Below the pieces are notes generated by a model. The model was not told where the DNA came from. It searched no databases and saw nothing but the letters and a program-made list of their open reading frames with translations. A stretch of DNA of 64,000 nt, taken from Microbacterium gallinarum (GTDB taxonomy: Bacteria; Actinomycetota; Actinomycetes; Actinomycetales; Microbacteriaceae). The stretch is taken from NCBI RefSeq assembly GCF_014837165.1, contig NZ_JACSPM010000002.1, positions 372,001 through 436,000 of the forward strand. The letters run 5' to 3'. The position numbers and the translations under genes were made by a program. Positions 42,483-52,146 of this stretch are shown in pieces; the first letter of the stretch is position 1, and every line of letters starts with the position of its first letter.

Positions 42483-43193
42483 ATGCGAATCGGTCCGCAC
42501 CTGCACCGCATCGGCAACGACATCGTCGCCGCCTACCTCATCGTGACGCCCGAGGGCATCACGATCATCGACGCCGGGCTCCCCGGCCACTGGTACGACC
42601 TGACCGCCGAGCTGTCATCGATCGGCCGCTCGCTCGACGACGTCCGGGGCCTCGTGCTCACGCACGGCGACAGCGACCACATCGGCTTCGCCGAGCGCCT
42701 GCGCCGCGAGCACGGCGTGCCGGTCTACGTGCACGCCGCCGACGCCGACCGCGCCCAGGGCGGCGACAAGCCGAAGACGCCGATGGGGCCGCTGCGGATC
42801 GGCCCGACGCTCGGGTTCGCGGCGTACGCCCTGCGCAAGAAGGGCTTCCGCACCGAGTACCTCACCCAGGTGGTCGAGGTCGCCGACGGCGACGTGCTCG
42901 ACCTCCCCGGCTCGCCGCGGGTCGTCGGGCTGCCCGGGCACTCCCCCGGCAGCATCGCGATCCACGTGCCGATCGCCGAGGCCGTGTTCGTGGGCGACGC
43001 GCTCACCACGCGCCATGTGCTCACCGGTCGCGCCGGCATGCAGCCCGCCCCCTTCACGGACGAGCCTGCGCTCGCGCTCGAGTCGCTCGACCGCCTGGCC
43101 GGACTCGAGGCGACGTGGGTGCTGCCCGGCCACGGCACGCCGTGGCGGGGCTCGCCCGCCGACGTCGCCGCGGCGGTCCGCGCCGCCGCCTGA
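42483..43193 (+). CDS. MBL-fold metallo-hydrolase
   Basis: 236 aa. Metallo-beta-lactamase fold: metal site LTHGDSDHIGF (an HxDxDH variant reading THGDSDH), GLPGHSPGSIA and FVGDALTT, and C-terminal VLPGHGTPW. ATG 42483 is preceded by GGAGGA. Substrate unknown; the family includes lactonases, glyoxalase II and quorum-quenching enzymes. Controlled by the divergent TetR gene, most likely. Confidence 0.88.
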   Translation: MRIGPHLHRIGNDIVAAYLIVTPEGITIIDAGLPGHWYDLTAELSSIGRSLDDVRGLVLTHGDSDHIGFAERLRREHGVPVYVHAADADRAQGGDKPKTPMGPLRIGPTLGFAAYALRKKGFRTEYLTQVVEVADGDVLDLPGSPRVVGLPGHSPGSIAIHVPIAEAVFVGDALTTRHVLTGRAGMQPAPFTDEPALALESLDRLAGLEATWVLPGHGTPWRGSPADVAAAVRAAA

Positions 43194-43214
43194 CCCGAGC
43201 CCTGCCGCGCCTGG

Positions 43215-43276
43215 GTTGAGTGTCCACAGATGTGGAGTCTCCGGCGTCGCGAGGACCGCATCTGAGGACACTCAAC
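43215..43276. repeat. Long inverted repeat downstream of the metallo-hydrolase gene
   Basis: GTTGAGTGTCC-A-CAGATG (43215-43232) pairs with CATCTG-A-GGACACTCAAC (43259-43276), 17 of 18 positions complementary, around a 26-base loop. It lies between the convergent metallo-hydrolase and ClpP genes. The loop size resembles that of the CCTGTCAC family, but the stem sequence is different. Confidence 0.65.
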
Positions 43277-43316
43277 AGTGCACGCTGGGCGGCGCGGCCC
43301 GGCACCGGCGACAGCG

Positions 43317-43904
43317 TCAGCGCTCGGCGAGCACGTGATCCGCGAGGCCGTAGGCGACGGCATCCGTCGACGTGAACACCCGGTCGCGGTCGGTGTCCGC
43401 CCGCAGCTGCGCCGGATCCTTGCCCGTATGGCGGGCCAGGATCTCTTCGACCTCGCCGCGCACGCGCACGAGCTCGTCCGCCTGCAGGATGAGGTCGGGG
43501 ATCGCGCCCCGCCCCTGCCCCGCCGGCTGATGCAGCACGACCCGCGCGTGCGGCAGCACGGCGCGCTTGCCGGCCGCGCCGGCCGCGAGCATCACCGCCC
43601 CGACGCCGATCGCCTGGCCGACGACCGTCGTCGCGACGTCGGGTCGGACGTGCTGCATCGTGTCGTACACCGCGAGCATCGCCGCCGGATCGCCGCCCTC
43701 GCAGTTGATGTAGAGCTGGATGTCGCGCTCCGGGCTCTCGGCGTCGAGGTGCAGCAGCTGCGCGATGAGCGCGTTGGCCACACCCGCGTCGATCCCCGTG
43801 CCGAGGTAGACCACGCGCTCGGCGAGCAGATGCGAGTAGACGTCCATGACGCGATCGCCGCGCGGATGCTGCGCCACCACGTTCGGGATCGTGTACGAGT
43901 TCAT
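43317..43904 (-). CDS. ClpP-like subunit lacking the catalytic serine
   Basis: 195 aa. ClpP fold: LIAQLLHLDAESPERDIQLY, INCEGGDPAAML (replacing the usual INSPGGS), LAAGAAGKRAVLPHARVVLH with His125, and LRADTDRDRVF with Asp170. The nucleophile position reads GQAIGVGA where active ClpP has GQAASMGA, so Ser is replaced by Gly100. It should be proteolytically inactive. The ATG overlaps the stop of the active ClpP upstream (ATGA), so equal synthesis is expected and a mixed ring, as with cyanobacterial ClpR, is plausible. Confidence 0.88.
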   Translation of the reverse strand: MNSYTIPNVVAQHPRGDRVMDVYSHLLAERVVYLGTGIDAGVANALIAQLLHLDAESPERDIQLYINCEGGDPAAMLAVYDTMQHVRPDVATTVVGQAIGVGAVMLAAGAAGKRAVLPHARVVLHQPAGQGRGAIPDLILQADELVRVRGEVEEILARHTGKDPAQLRADTDRDRVFTSTDAVAYGLADHVLAER

Positions 43905-44530
43905 GCCGCCACCTCCGCCGGACCGACGCCGAGGCCGGCGGTGCGCCGGCGCCGGGGCACGACCTGCGCGAAATCGTCGACCACGCCGTCGATGAAGCCG
44001 TACTCGAGCGCCTCGGCGGCGGTGTACCAGCGGTCGTGCAGCGAATCCTCGAACACACGGTCGATCGGCTGACCGGTGTCGGCGGCGATGAGGCCGAGCA
44101 CCGTGTCGCGCATGTGCCGGAGGTCGCCGGCCTGCACCTCGACGTCGACCGTCGACCCGCCGATGCCCGACGATCCCTGGTGCATGAGGATCCGCGCGTG
44201 CGGCAGCGCCCGGCGCTTGCCGGGAGCGCCCGCCGACAGCAGGAACTGCCCCGCGCTGCAGGCGAGCCCGAGAGCGAGCGTCGCGACGTCGTTGGGGATG
44301 AGGTGCATCACGTCGCGGATCGCGAGCATCGAGGGGACGGATCCGCCGGGTGAGTGGATCCAGAGGGAGATATCGGATGCCTCGTCCTCGGCCGCCAGCG
44401 CCAGCAGCTGCGTCGCGAGGAGGGTGCCGTTGTCGTCATCGAGTGCACCGTCGAGCACGAGCACGCGCTGATGGAACAGCTCGCGTCGCGCCTCGGCGCC
44501 GAACATCGGGATCTTGCCTTCTTCTGCCAT
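43901..44530 (-). CDS. clpP: ClpP protease proteolytic subunit (catalytically intact)
   Basis: 209 aa. Catalytic triad: Ser92 (GLACSAGQF), His117 (RILMHQGSSG), Asp162 (VFEDSLHDRW). The oxyanion-strand motif HSPGGSVPSM is canonical. ClpP forms a barrel that degrades proteins fed by ClpX or ClpC. It is co-translated with the serine-less subunit downstream. The pair is probably a secondary ClpP set, since housekeeping clpP1P2 are normally beside clpX, which is not here. Start ATG 44530. Confidence 0.9.
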   Translation of the reverse strand: MAEEGKIPMFGAEARRELFHQRVLVLDGALDDDNGTLLATQLLALAAEDEASDISLWIHSPGGSVPSMLAIRDVMHLIPNDVATLALGLACSAGQFLLSAGAPGKRRALPHARILMHQGSSGIGGSTVDVEVQAGDLRHMRDTVLGLIAADTGQPIDRVFEDSLHDRWYTAAEALEYGFIDGVVDDFAQVVPRRRRTAGLGVGPAEVAA

Positions 44531-44620
44531 GCGCCCAGCCTGCGCGCGGTGCCGGGCCGCGGCATCCGTTTCCGCCGTCAGCCGCTCCGCCCACGGCGGA
44601 TCCACGTCTTCGACCGAAAG

Positions 44621-44652
44621 AGAAGAGCGGACGCCGAGGCATCCGCTCTTCT
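44621..44652. terminator. Terminator-like hairpin after the liv operon
   Basis: AGAAGAGCGGACGCC and GGCATCCGCTCTTCT form a 15-bp stem with one mismatch and a minimal loop. It lies 17 bases beyond the stop of the last liv gene (44669, minus strand) and before the clpP start. Confidence 0.7.
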
Positions 44653-44668
44653 CCTGTCCCTGTTCAGG

Positions 44669-45466
44669 TCAGGCTGCGTCGGTCCCGAGGGTGCCGAGGT
44701 ACAGGCCGATGACCTTCGGGTCGTTCAGCAGGTCGCGACCGGTGCCCTCGTAGGCGTCGCGGCCCTGGTCGAGGACGTAGCCGCGGTCGCAGATCTGCAG
44801 GCAGCGGCGGGCGTTCTGCTCGACCATGATCGTCGTCACGCCGGCCTTGTTGATGTCGGAGACGCGGATGAACGCGTCGTCCTGACGGACCGGCGACAGA
44901 CCCGCGGACGGCTCGTCCAGGAGCAGCACCGCCGGGTCCATCATGAGGGCACGCGACATCGCGACCATCTGGCGCTCACCGCCTGAGAGCGAGCCCGCGC
45001 GCTGCTTGAGGCGCTTGCCCAGCTCGGCGAAGATGCCGGTCACGAACTCCAGGCGCTCGGCGTACTGCTTCGGAGCCTGGTAGAGGCCCATCTGCAGGTT
45101 CTCCTCGATGCTGAGCGACGGGAAGACGTTGTTCGTCTGCGGCACGAACCCGACGCCGCGCGTGACGAGCTTGTCGGACTTGAGGCCGACGACGTCATCG
45201 CCGTTCACTGTGATCGAGCCCGAGCGCACCTTCACCATGCCGAAGATCGCCTTGAGCAGCGTCGACTTGCCGGCGCCGTTCGGGCCGATGATGCCGATCA
45301 GCTCACCCTTGCGCGCCAGGAGGTTCGCACCCTGGATGATGTTGATGCCCGGAAGGTAGCCGGCGTACAGGTCGTTGACCTCGACCACGACACGGTCGGT
45401 GCGCGCGGCCTCGACCGAACCGGCTCCGGTCGTCGAGGGTGCACCCGTCGGGGACGTGTTGCTCAC
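44669..45466 (-). CDS. livF: Branched-chain amino acid ABC transporter ATP-binding protein LivF
   Basis: 265 aa. Walker A GPNGAGKST, signature LSGGERQMVAM, Walker B VLLLDEPSAGLSP, switch His replaced by Gln in MVEQNARRCL, as in LivF proteins. A 25-residue Thr/Ser/Ala-rich N-terminal extension precedes the domain. GTG 45466 overlaps the livG stop. It pairs with LivG to drive uptake of branched-chain or related amino acids. Confidence 0.92.
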   Translation of the reverse strand: MSNTSPTGAPSTTGAGSVEAARTDRVVVEVNDLYAGYLPGINIIQGANLLARKGELIGIIGPNGAGKSTLLKAIFGMVKVRSGSITVNGDDVVGLKSDKLVTRGVGFVPQTNNVFPSLSIEENLQMGLYQAPKQYAERLEFVTGIFAELGKRLKQRAGSLSGGERQMVAMSRALMMDPAVLLLDEPSAGLSPVRQDDAFIRVSDINKAGVTTIMVEQNARRCLQICDRGYVLDQGRDAYEGTGRDLLNDPKVIGLYLGTLGTDAA

Positions 45467-46521
45467 TTCTTCTCCTCCTCGGCCTCGGCGATCGAGGCCT
45501 CTTCGGCCTCCTTGATCTCCTCGAGCAGCTCCTCTTCGGCGGCGCTGTGCTCGCCCGCCACGCGGCCGGTGACGACGCCGAGGTCGACATCCTGGTGGCT
45601 GCCCAGGTAGGCGTCGATCACCGCGGCGTCGTTCATCACCGTCTCGGGCGGGCCCTCGGCGACGACACGACCCTCGGCCATGACGACCACCCAGTCGGCG
45701 ATGTGCCGCACCATGTGCATGTCGTGCTCGACGAAGAGGACCGTCATGCCGAGGTCCTTCAGGTCGAGGATGTGGTCGAGCAGCGACTCGGTCAGGGCCG
45801 GGTTGACGCCGGCCATGGGCTCATCGAGCATGACGAGGGTCGGGTCGCTCATGAGCGCGCGAGCCATCTCGAGGAGCTTGCGCTGTCCGCCCGAGAGCGA
45901 GGCGGCGTAGTCCTCGGCCTTCGCGTCGAGCTTGAAGCGCGCGAGCAGCTCCATCGCCTTCTCTTCGTTGGCGTCGTCCTGCTTGCGCCACATCGCGGGG
46001 ATGATGCTGGCCCAGAGCCGCTCACCCTTCTGCGACGTCGCACCGAGCTTCATGTTCTCGAGCACGGTGAGCAGCGACAGCGCCTTCGTCAGCTGGAAGG
46101 TGCGGACCTGACCCATGCGGGCGACCTTGAACGACGGGATGCCGGACAGGTTGGTGCCGTCGAACGACCACGTGCCCGAGTTGGGCTTGTCGAAGCCGCA
46201 CAGCAGGTTGAACAGCGTCGTCTTGCCGGCGCCGTTCGGCCCGATGAGGGCGGTGATCGCCCCGCGCGGAATCTCCAGGTGGTCGACGTCGACGGCGGTG
46301 AGGCCGCCGAAGCGGCGCGTCACGTTGTCGATGACCATGATGGGGTCGTTCTTGGCGACACCGGGAACGGAGTCGCCCTTCGCGAGCCCGGTCGTCTTGG
46401 GACGACGGATGCTGCCGGTCGCGGTGGTGACCGCGCCGGTGCCAGCGGGCGCGGAGCCTGCTGCCGGCGGCGCTTCGCCGTCCGGCGTCACGGGCTCCGG
46501 AGGCGTGCTGTTACTTGACAA
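45463..46521 (-). CDS. livG: Branched-chain amino acid ABC transporter ATP-binding protein LivG
   Basis: 352 aa from a TTG at 46521 that overlaps the livM stop by 11 bases. The ATPase domain is at about 60-310: Walker A GPNGAGKTT, signature LSGGQRKLLEMARA, Walker B LVMLDEPMAGVNP, switch His in FVEHDMHMVR. It has a 58-residue Pro/Gly/Ala-rich N-terminal extension and a 35-residue Glu/Ala-rich acidic C-terminus, both longer than in enterobacterial LivG. An internal GTG near residue 52 could give a shorter form. Confidence 0.9.
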   Translation of the reverse strand: MSSNSTPPEPVTPDGEAPPAAGSAPAGTGAVTTATGSIRRPKTTGLAKGDSVPGVAKNDPIMVIDNVTRRFGGLTAVDVDHLEIPRGAITALIGPNGAGKTTLFNLLCGFDKPNSGTWSFDGTNLSGIPSFKVARMGQVRTFQLTKALSLLTVLENMKLGATSQKGERLWASIIPAMWRKQDDANEEKAMELLARFKLDAKAEDYAASLSGGQRKLLEMARALMSDPTLVMLDEPMAGVNPALTESLLDHILDLKDLGMTVLFVEHDMHMVRHIADWVVVMAEGRVVAEGPPETVMNDAAVIDAYLGSHQDVDLGVVTGRVAGEHSAAEEELLEEIKEAEEASIAEAEEEKK

Positions 46522-47488
46522 AGGTCAGCTCCCTCTTGTTGCCGAAGATGCCCTGCGGGCGGAAGATCACGATGAGCATGAGCGCGACACCTACGAGGAT
46601 GAAGCGCAGGGTGCCCGCCTGCACCGACGAGATGGGCAGGATGCCCGAGTTCGCCAGAGCCGGGAGGACGTTCCCCAGGAAGCCCATGATCACCCAGAAG
46701 ATCACCGAGCCGACGACGGGACCGAACACGGTCGCCGCACCGCCGAGCAGGAGGATCGTCCAGATGAAGAACGTGAGCGAGGTGGTGTAGGTGGCGGGGA
46801 CGACGGCGGACGGGAGCGCGAAGACCACGCCGCCGAGGGCGCCGAAGATGCCACCGATGATCAGCGCCTGCATCTTGTAGGCGAAGACGTTCTTTCCGAG
46901 CGAGCGCACGGCGTCTTCATCCTCGCGGATGCCCTTGAGCACGCGGCCCCACGGGCTGCGCATGAGCGCCCACACCAGGTAGACGGCGATCGCCAGAAGA
47001 ATGGCGCCGAACACGCGCACCCAGAGCTGGTCCGCCGTCCACGTCCATGGACCGAAGCCGTACGTGCCCTCGGGGAACGGGTTCGCCGCGCGGAACCCGG
47101 CGTGGTACCCGCCGAGGCCGTCTGCCGAGTTGGTCCACTCGTCGAACAGCTGCGTCGTGAGGGCCAGTCGCACGATCTCCGCCGCCGCGATGGTCACGAT
47201 GGCGAGATAGTCGGCGCGCAGGCGCAGCGTTGGGATACCGAGGATGATCGCGAAGACGACCGAGGCCAGGCATCCCACGATGATGCCCACCCACCAGGGC
47301 CACCCGAAGGTGAGGATCGAGATCGCGTAGCCGTAGGCGCCCAGCGCCATGAATCCCGCCATACCGAAGTTGAGCAGGCCCGCGTAGCCGAAGTGCACCG
47401 CGAGACCGGTCGCCGCGAGGGCGTACGCGATCGTCTCGGGGCTGAACAGCCAGTAAGCCGTGTTGTTGAGAATCTGTCCCCAATCCAT
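46511..47488 (-). CDS. livM: Branched-chain amino acid ABC transporter permease LivM
   Basis: 325 aa. Eight to ten helices, the conserved FGYAGLLNFGMAGFMALGAY and the cytoplasmic loop SPWGRVLKGIREDEDAVRSL, both diagnostic of LivM. The end FRPQGIFGNKREL is typical. It forms the membrane channel with LivH, encoded 3 bp upstream. Confidence 0.94.
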   Translation of the reverse strand: MDWGQILNNTAYWLFSPETIAYALAATGLAVHFGYAGLLNFGMAGFMALGAYGYAISILTFGWPWWVGIIVGCLASVVFAIILGIPTLRLRADYLAIVTIAAAEIVRLALTTQLFDEWTNSADGLGGYHAGFRAANPFPEGTYGFGPWTWTADQLWVRVFGAILLAIAVYLVWALMRSPWGRVLKGIREDEDAVRSLGKNVFAYKMQALIIGGIFGALGGVVFALPSAVVPATYTTSLTFFIWTILLLGGAATVFGPVVGSVIFWVIMGFLGNVLPALANSGILPISSVQAGTLRFILVGVALMLIVIFRPQGIFGNKRELTFVK

Positions 47489-47491
47489 GGC

Positions 47492-48862
47492 CTAGCCAAG
47501 CCTCTCTTTACGACCCAGGAGGCCCTGCGGCCTCACCAGGAGAATGATGATCAGGACCGCCAGCGCGCCGACGTACTTCATGTCCGGCGGGATGCCGAGA
47601 AGCGTCGAGAGCTCGACCAGGATTCCGACGATCAGCGCGCCGATGAGGGCGCCGAACGCGGTTCCCAGACCACCGAGCGTGACGGCGGCGAAGATGAGCA
47701 GGAGCACCTGCACGCCCATGTCCCACTTCACACCGGGGCGGAAGTAGGCCCACAGCACACCGGCGACGGCGGCGAGCGATGCCGACAGGATCCAGACGAT
47801 CCGGATGACACGGTCGACGTTGATGCCCGAGGCCGCGGCGAGGCCGGGGTTGTCGGAGATCGCTCGCGTCGCCTTGCCGATGCGGGTGCGCAGCAGCCAG
47901 TAGGCGACGGCGAGGAGGAGGACGATCGAGATGCCCATCGAGGCGAGATCGATCCACGACACGGCGATCGGGCCGAGGCGGATGTCACGCGGTGCGCCGG
48001 CGCCCGGCAGCTGGTACGTGCCGCCGCCGATGAAGAACTGGTACGTGTAGCGGATCGCGAGCGACAGACCGATGCTGACGATCATGAGCTGGACGAGGCC
48101 GAGCCCCTTTCGCCTCAGTGGCCGCCAGAGGCCCGCGTCGAGCGCCCAGCCGAGTGCCGCGCCGGCGATGACGACGATCGGGATCGTGATCCACATCGGG
48201 ATCGCGAAGTTCACGCCGAACACCAGCGCGATCACGGCGCCGAAGGTCAGCATCTCCGCGTGCGCGAAGTTCGTGAGGCCCGTCGTACCGAAGATGAGCG
48301 AGACACCGACCGCGGCGAGCGCCAGAAGCAGACCGAAGTTGATGCCGTTGATGAGGCGCTCGGTGAACTGGTCCCAGAACGACGTGGTGAGGCGCTCGCC
48401 CTCACCGAGGAACAGGTTCACGATCTTCGTGCCGGTCGCCCCGAACTCGACGTCGAACTCCGCCGTCGTGCCCGAGTTCGGCTGCATGCCCTCAGGCAGC
48501 TGAGCGGGGTCGACGATGACTCCGTCGGGGAGGGTGTCCTCATCGACGACGAGGGTGTACTCGTCCTTCTCGGGAACGTACAGACGCCATTTGCCGTCGG
48601 CGTCGGTGATCGTCTCCGCTTCGAACCCGCCACCGTCGACCGAGATCACCACGTCGGGGACGGGCTCGCCGTCGAACGTGATGACTCCGCCGAAGTAGAA
48701 GGCGGTCTGCTCCTGGTCACCCCCAGGGGTGTCGGGGGCAGTTGCAGAAGCATGGGCGCCGGACGGCGAGGCGAGGAACAGCATTGCTCCTGCCATCAGC
48801 ACTCCGACGAGGACGACGACCCAACGGGGGTATCCCCTTGTGGCCACAGTCGCAGGACTCAC
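47492..48862 (-). CDS. livH: LivH permease with N-terminal extracytoplasmic domain
   Basis: 456 aa. Residues 1-40 are a signal peptide (ends SGAHA-SA). Residues about 50-130 are a beta-sandwich of the carboxypeptidase-regulatory type (YFGGVITFDGEPVPDVVISV, DADGKWRLYVP). The LivH permease starts near 165 (TERLINGINFGLLLALAAVG, FGTTGLTNFAHAEMLTFGA) and ends LVRPQGLLGRKERLG. Ordinary LivH is about 300 aa without the ectodomain, which may contact the binding protein or the cell wall. First gene of livHMGF. Confidence 0.9.
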   Translation of the reverse strand: MSPATVATRGYPRWVVVLVGVLMAGAMLFLASPSGAHASATAPDTPGGDQEQTAFYFGGVITFDGEPVPDVVISVDGGGFEAETITDADGKWRLYVPEKDEYTLVVDEDTLPDGVIVDPAQLPEGMQPNSGTTAEFDVEFGATGTKIVNLFLGEGERLTTSFWDQFTERLINGINFGLLLALAAVGVSLIFGTTGLTNFAHAEMLTFGAVIALVFGVNFAIPMWITIPIVVIAGAALGWALDAGLWRPLRRKGLGLVQLMIVSIGLSLAIRYTYQFFIGGGTYQLPGAGAPRDIRLGPIAVSWIDLASMGISIVLLLAVAYWLLRTRIGKATRAISDNPGLAAASGINVDRVIRIVWILSASLAAVAGVLWAYFRPGVKWDMGVQVLLLIFAAVTLGGLGTAFGALIGALIVGILVELSTLLGIPPDMKYVGALAVLIIILLVRPQGLLGRKERLG

Positions 48863-48940
48863 AGAACCTCCAGTTCAGCACGATGCACACCGAGGCCCGG
48901 GTCGCATCGGCTGTGATCAACGACGGTACGACTGTAATGT

Positions 48941-49076
48941 GTCGGCCGTGTTTCCCCTAGTTACTCCGGCCGACCTGTGACCGGATCGGAATTGGTCCAG
49001 CCAAGGCGGTCGGCGGTGGCGACCTCCGTCGCCCGCACTGTCCGGTAGCGCGGGAACAAATGGCTCCGGCCGACGC
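48941..49076. promoter_or_regulatory. Inverted GTCGGCCG/CGGCCGAC sites between livH and guaB
   Basis: GTCGGCCG (48941-48948) and CGGCCGAC (48967-48974) are 8-bp complements across 18 AT-richer bases. CGGCCGAC occurs again near 49068-49075, next to the guaB -10. They lie in the 293-bp divergent region of livH and guaB and may be operators; a protein cannot be named. Confidence 0.35.
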
Positions 49077-49077
49077 T

Positions 49078-49083
49078 TAGAAT
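49078..49083 (+). promoter_or_regulatory. -10 element of guaB
   Basis: TAGAAT, 72 bases before the ATG at 49156. No convincing -35 at 16-18 bp spacing. A long GC-rich leader follows, without a recognisable riboswitch. Confidence 0.4.
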
Positions 49084-49128
49084 CGAATACGGAGCGTTCC
49101 CGCGCACCGGCCGTCGTCGACCACCTGA

Positions 49129-50658
<1,530 letters not shown>

Positions 50659-50700
50659 GCAGCGCGAGCCCCGCAGCGGGCAGGCCGAGACAGCGCATTC

Positions 50701-50756
50701 GCGACGAGGCAGCACCACCGGAACGTCGTCTCGTCGCAGGTACGTCGTCTCGCCGT
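50701..50756 (+). repeat. Direct repeat flanking the sarcosine-oxidase gene, copy A
   Basis: A 56-bp unit with inner inverted arms GCGACGAG (50701-50708) and CTCGTCGC (50730-50737) around a 21-base loop, then CAGGTACG and GTCTCGC. About 45 of 56 bases match copy B at 52040-52095, in the same orientation. Confidence 0.65.
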
Positions 50757-50825
50757 CCGTTGATGGCCACGCGCGACGTCCCGCGGCGAGGACGCCGTCT
50801 CGCCGGGCGTCGTGTGAGAGAAGAT

Positions 50826-50849
50826 GAGCGGATGCTGCGGCATCCGCTC
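50826..50849. terminator. Bidirectional terminator between guaB and the oxidase gene
   Basis: GAGCGGATGC and GCATCCGCTC form a perfect 10-bp stem around TGCG, flanked by an A-rich AGAGAAGA on the left and TTCT on the right. It sits between the convergent ends of guaB and the sarcosine-oxidase-like gene. Confidence 0.8.
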
Positions 50850-50857
50850 TTCTGCTC

Positions 50858-51994
50858 TCAGCGCTCGATCCGGAACGGCGCCGCCGCCTGCGCGGTCTCG
50901 TCGACGGCGAGACGCGCGAGCACGCCGCCGACGGCCGGCGTGAACTTGAAGCCGTGGCCCGAGAACCCCGCCCCGACCACGATGCGGCCACGGCGGTCGA
51001 GCACGAAGTCCTCTGTGTCGGTCGAGGTGTACGTGCAGCTGATGGGCTGCGCGGATGCCCGATCGAGACCCGGGAACCAGTCCCGCACGTAGTCCTCGAG
51101 GCTCCGCGCGAGCTCGGGCGTCGGCTGGAAGGACCGGTCGTCGGGGTCGACGACCGGACCGACGTGGTGGAACCCCACCTTGACGCCTTCGCCGGGCGTC
51201 GGCATGCCGTAGGTCTGTCCCGGGTGCGGAGCGTGGCCGGCGGCTGCGTCCGATCCGCCGAGGAAATGGTTGAACGACGGCCACACGTCACCCGGGGAAC
51301 GCGGCGCAAAGTGTGCGGGACTCTCCTCGGTGACGGTGAGGCGCGGGAGCGCGAAGCCCGCGGGCAGGAGGCGCCCTGTCCATGCCCCGGCGGTGACGAC
51401 GACCACATCGGCACGCAGAAGGTAGCGCTCTCCGGCCGACTCGACGGTCACGGTCACGGTCACGCCGTCAGGGTCCTCCGCCACGTCGACGACCGTTTGC
51501 CCGAAGCGCACGTCGGCGCCGTGCGCCCGCGCCGTGTCTTCGAGTGCGCGCAGTGCGGCGTCGGCGCGCACGACCCCCGCATCCTCCGTCAGCAGCACGT
51601 CACCCGCGAACCGCATGCCCGCCCAGCGCTGCGCCGCCTCGGCCTCGGAGAGCAGCTCGGCCCGCTCGCCACGCGCCGTCAGCGCATGGTGCACGTGGGC
51701 GACGAGCGCGTCGTCGCCGTGTGTGACGAGGCCGTGCAGGCGCAGCAGCGGCTCGCCGGTAGCGCGGGCGAGGTCGTCCCAGCCGGTGCGCGCCAGGGCC
51801 AGCAGGTCGAGGTAGTGGTCCTCGCCGTAGGCGTTGTTGAAGTTGCGGGTGGCGCCGTGCGAGGCGCCGCGGGTGTGACCGCGCTCGAACTGCTCGAGGG
51901 CGATGACACCATGTCCGCCCCGCGCCAGCTGCCACGTGGTCGCCAGGCCCATCGCGCCGGCACCGATCACGACGAAGGGGATGCGCTCGCTCAC
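50858..51994 (-). CDS. Monomeric sarcosine oxidase / N-methyl-amino-acid oxidase family protein
   Basis: 378 aa. FAD-binding Rossmann start FVVIGAGAMGLATTWQLARG, then LEQFERGHTRGASHGATRNF with the family's SHGxTR motif. The C-terminal CTYTSTDTEDFVLDR and GAGFSGHGFKFTPAVG are typical of SoxA/SolA. In monomeric sarcosine oxidases FAD is attached through a Cys near the C-terminus; the Cys in ISCTYTST aligns roughly there. It demethylates N-methyl amino acids with release of formaldehyde and peroxide. GTG 51994. Flanked by direct repeats at both ends. Confidence 0.85.
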   Translation of the reverse strand: MSERIPFVVIGAGAMGLATTWQLARGGHGVIALEQFERGHTRGASHGATRNFNNAYGEDHYLDLLALARTGWDDLARATGEPLLRLHGLVTHGDDALVAHVHHALTARGERAELLSEAEAAQRWAGMRFAGDVLLTEDAGVVRADAALRALEDTARAHGADVRFGQTVVDVAEDPDGVTVTVTVESAGERYLLRADVVVVTAGAWTGRLLPAGFALPRLTVTEESPAHFAPRSPGDVWPSFNHFLGGSDAAAGHAPHPGQTYGMPTPGEGVKVGFHHVGPVVDPDDRSFQPTPELARSLEDYVRDWFPGLDRASAQPISCTYTSTDTEDFVLDRRGRIVVGAGFSGHGFKFTPAVGGVLARLAVDETAQAAAPFRIER

Positions 51995-52039
51995 ACTCCC
52001 ATCCTCCACGCCGTGAGCCGGCCGGCGAAACATCGCGTC

Positions 52040-52095
52040 GGTGACGAGACAGCGCCACACGCACGACGTCTCGTCGCAGGCACGAAGTCTCGCGG
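52040..52095 (+). repeat. Direct repeat flanking the sarcosine-oxidase gene, copy B
   Basis: Same 56-bp unit as copy A: GACGAG (52042-52047) and CTCGTC (52069-52074) around a 21-base loop. It lies just upstream of the oxidase start and downstream of nothing else, between that gene and the divergent TMEM175-like gene. Confidence 0.65.
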
Positions 52096-52146
52096 TGACG
52101 GACTGTGACACTCGCCCGAACGCGACCCGGTCGCTACCCTGATGCC

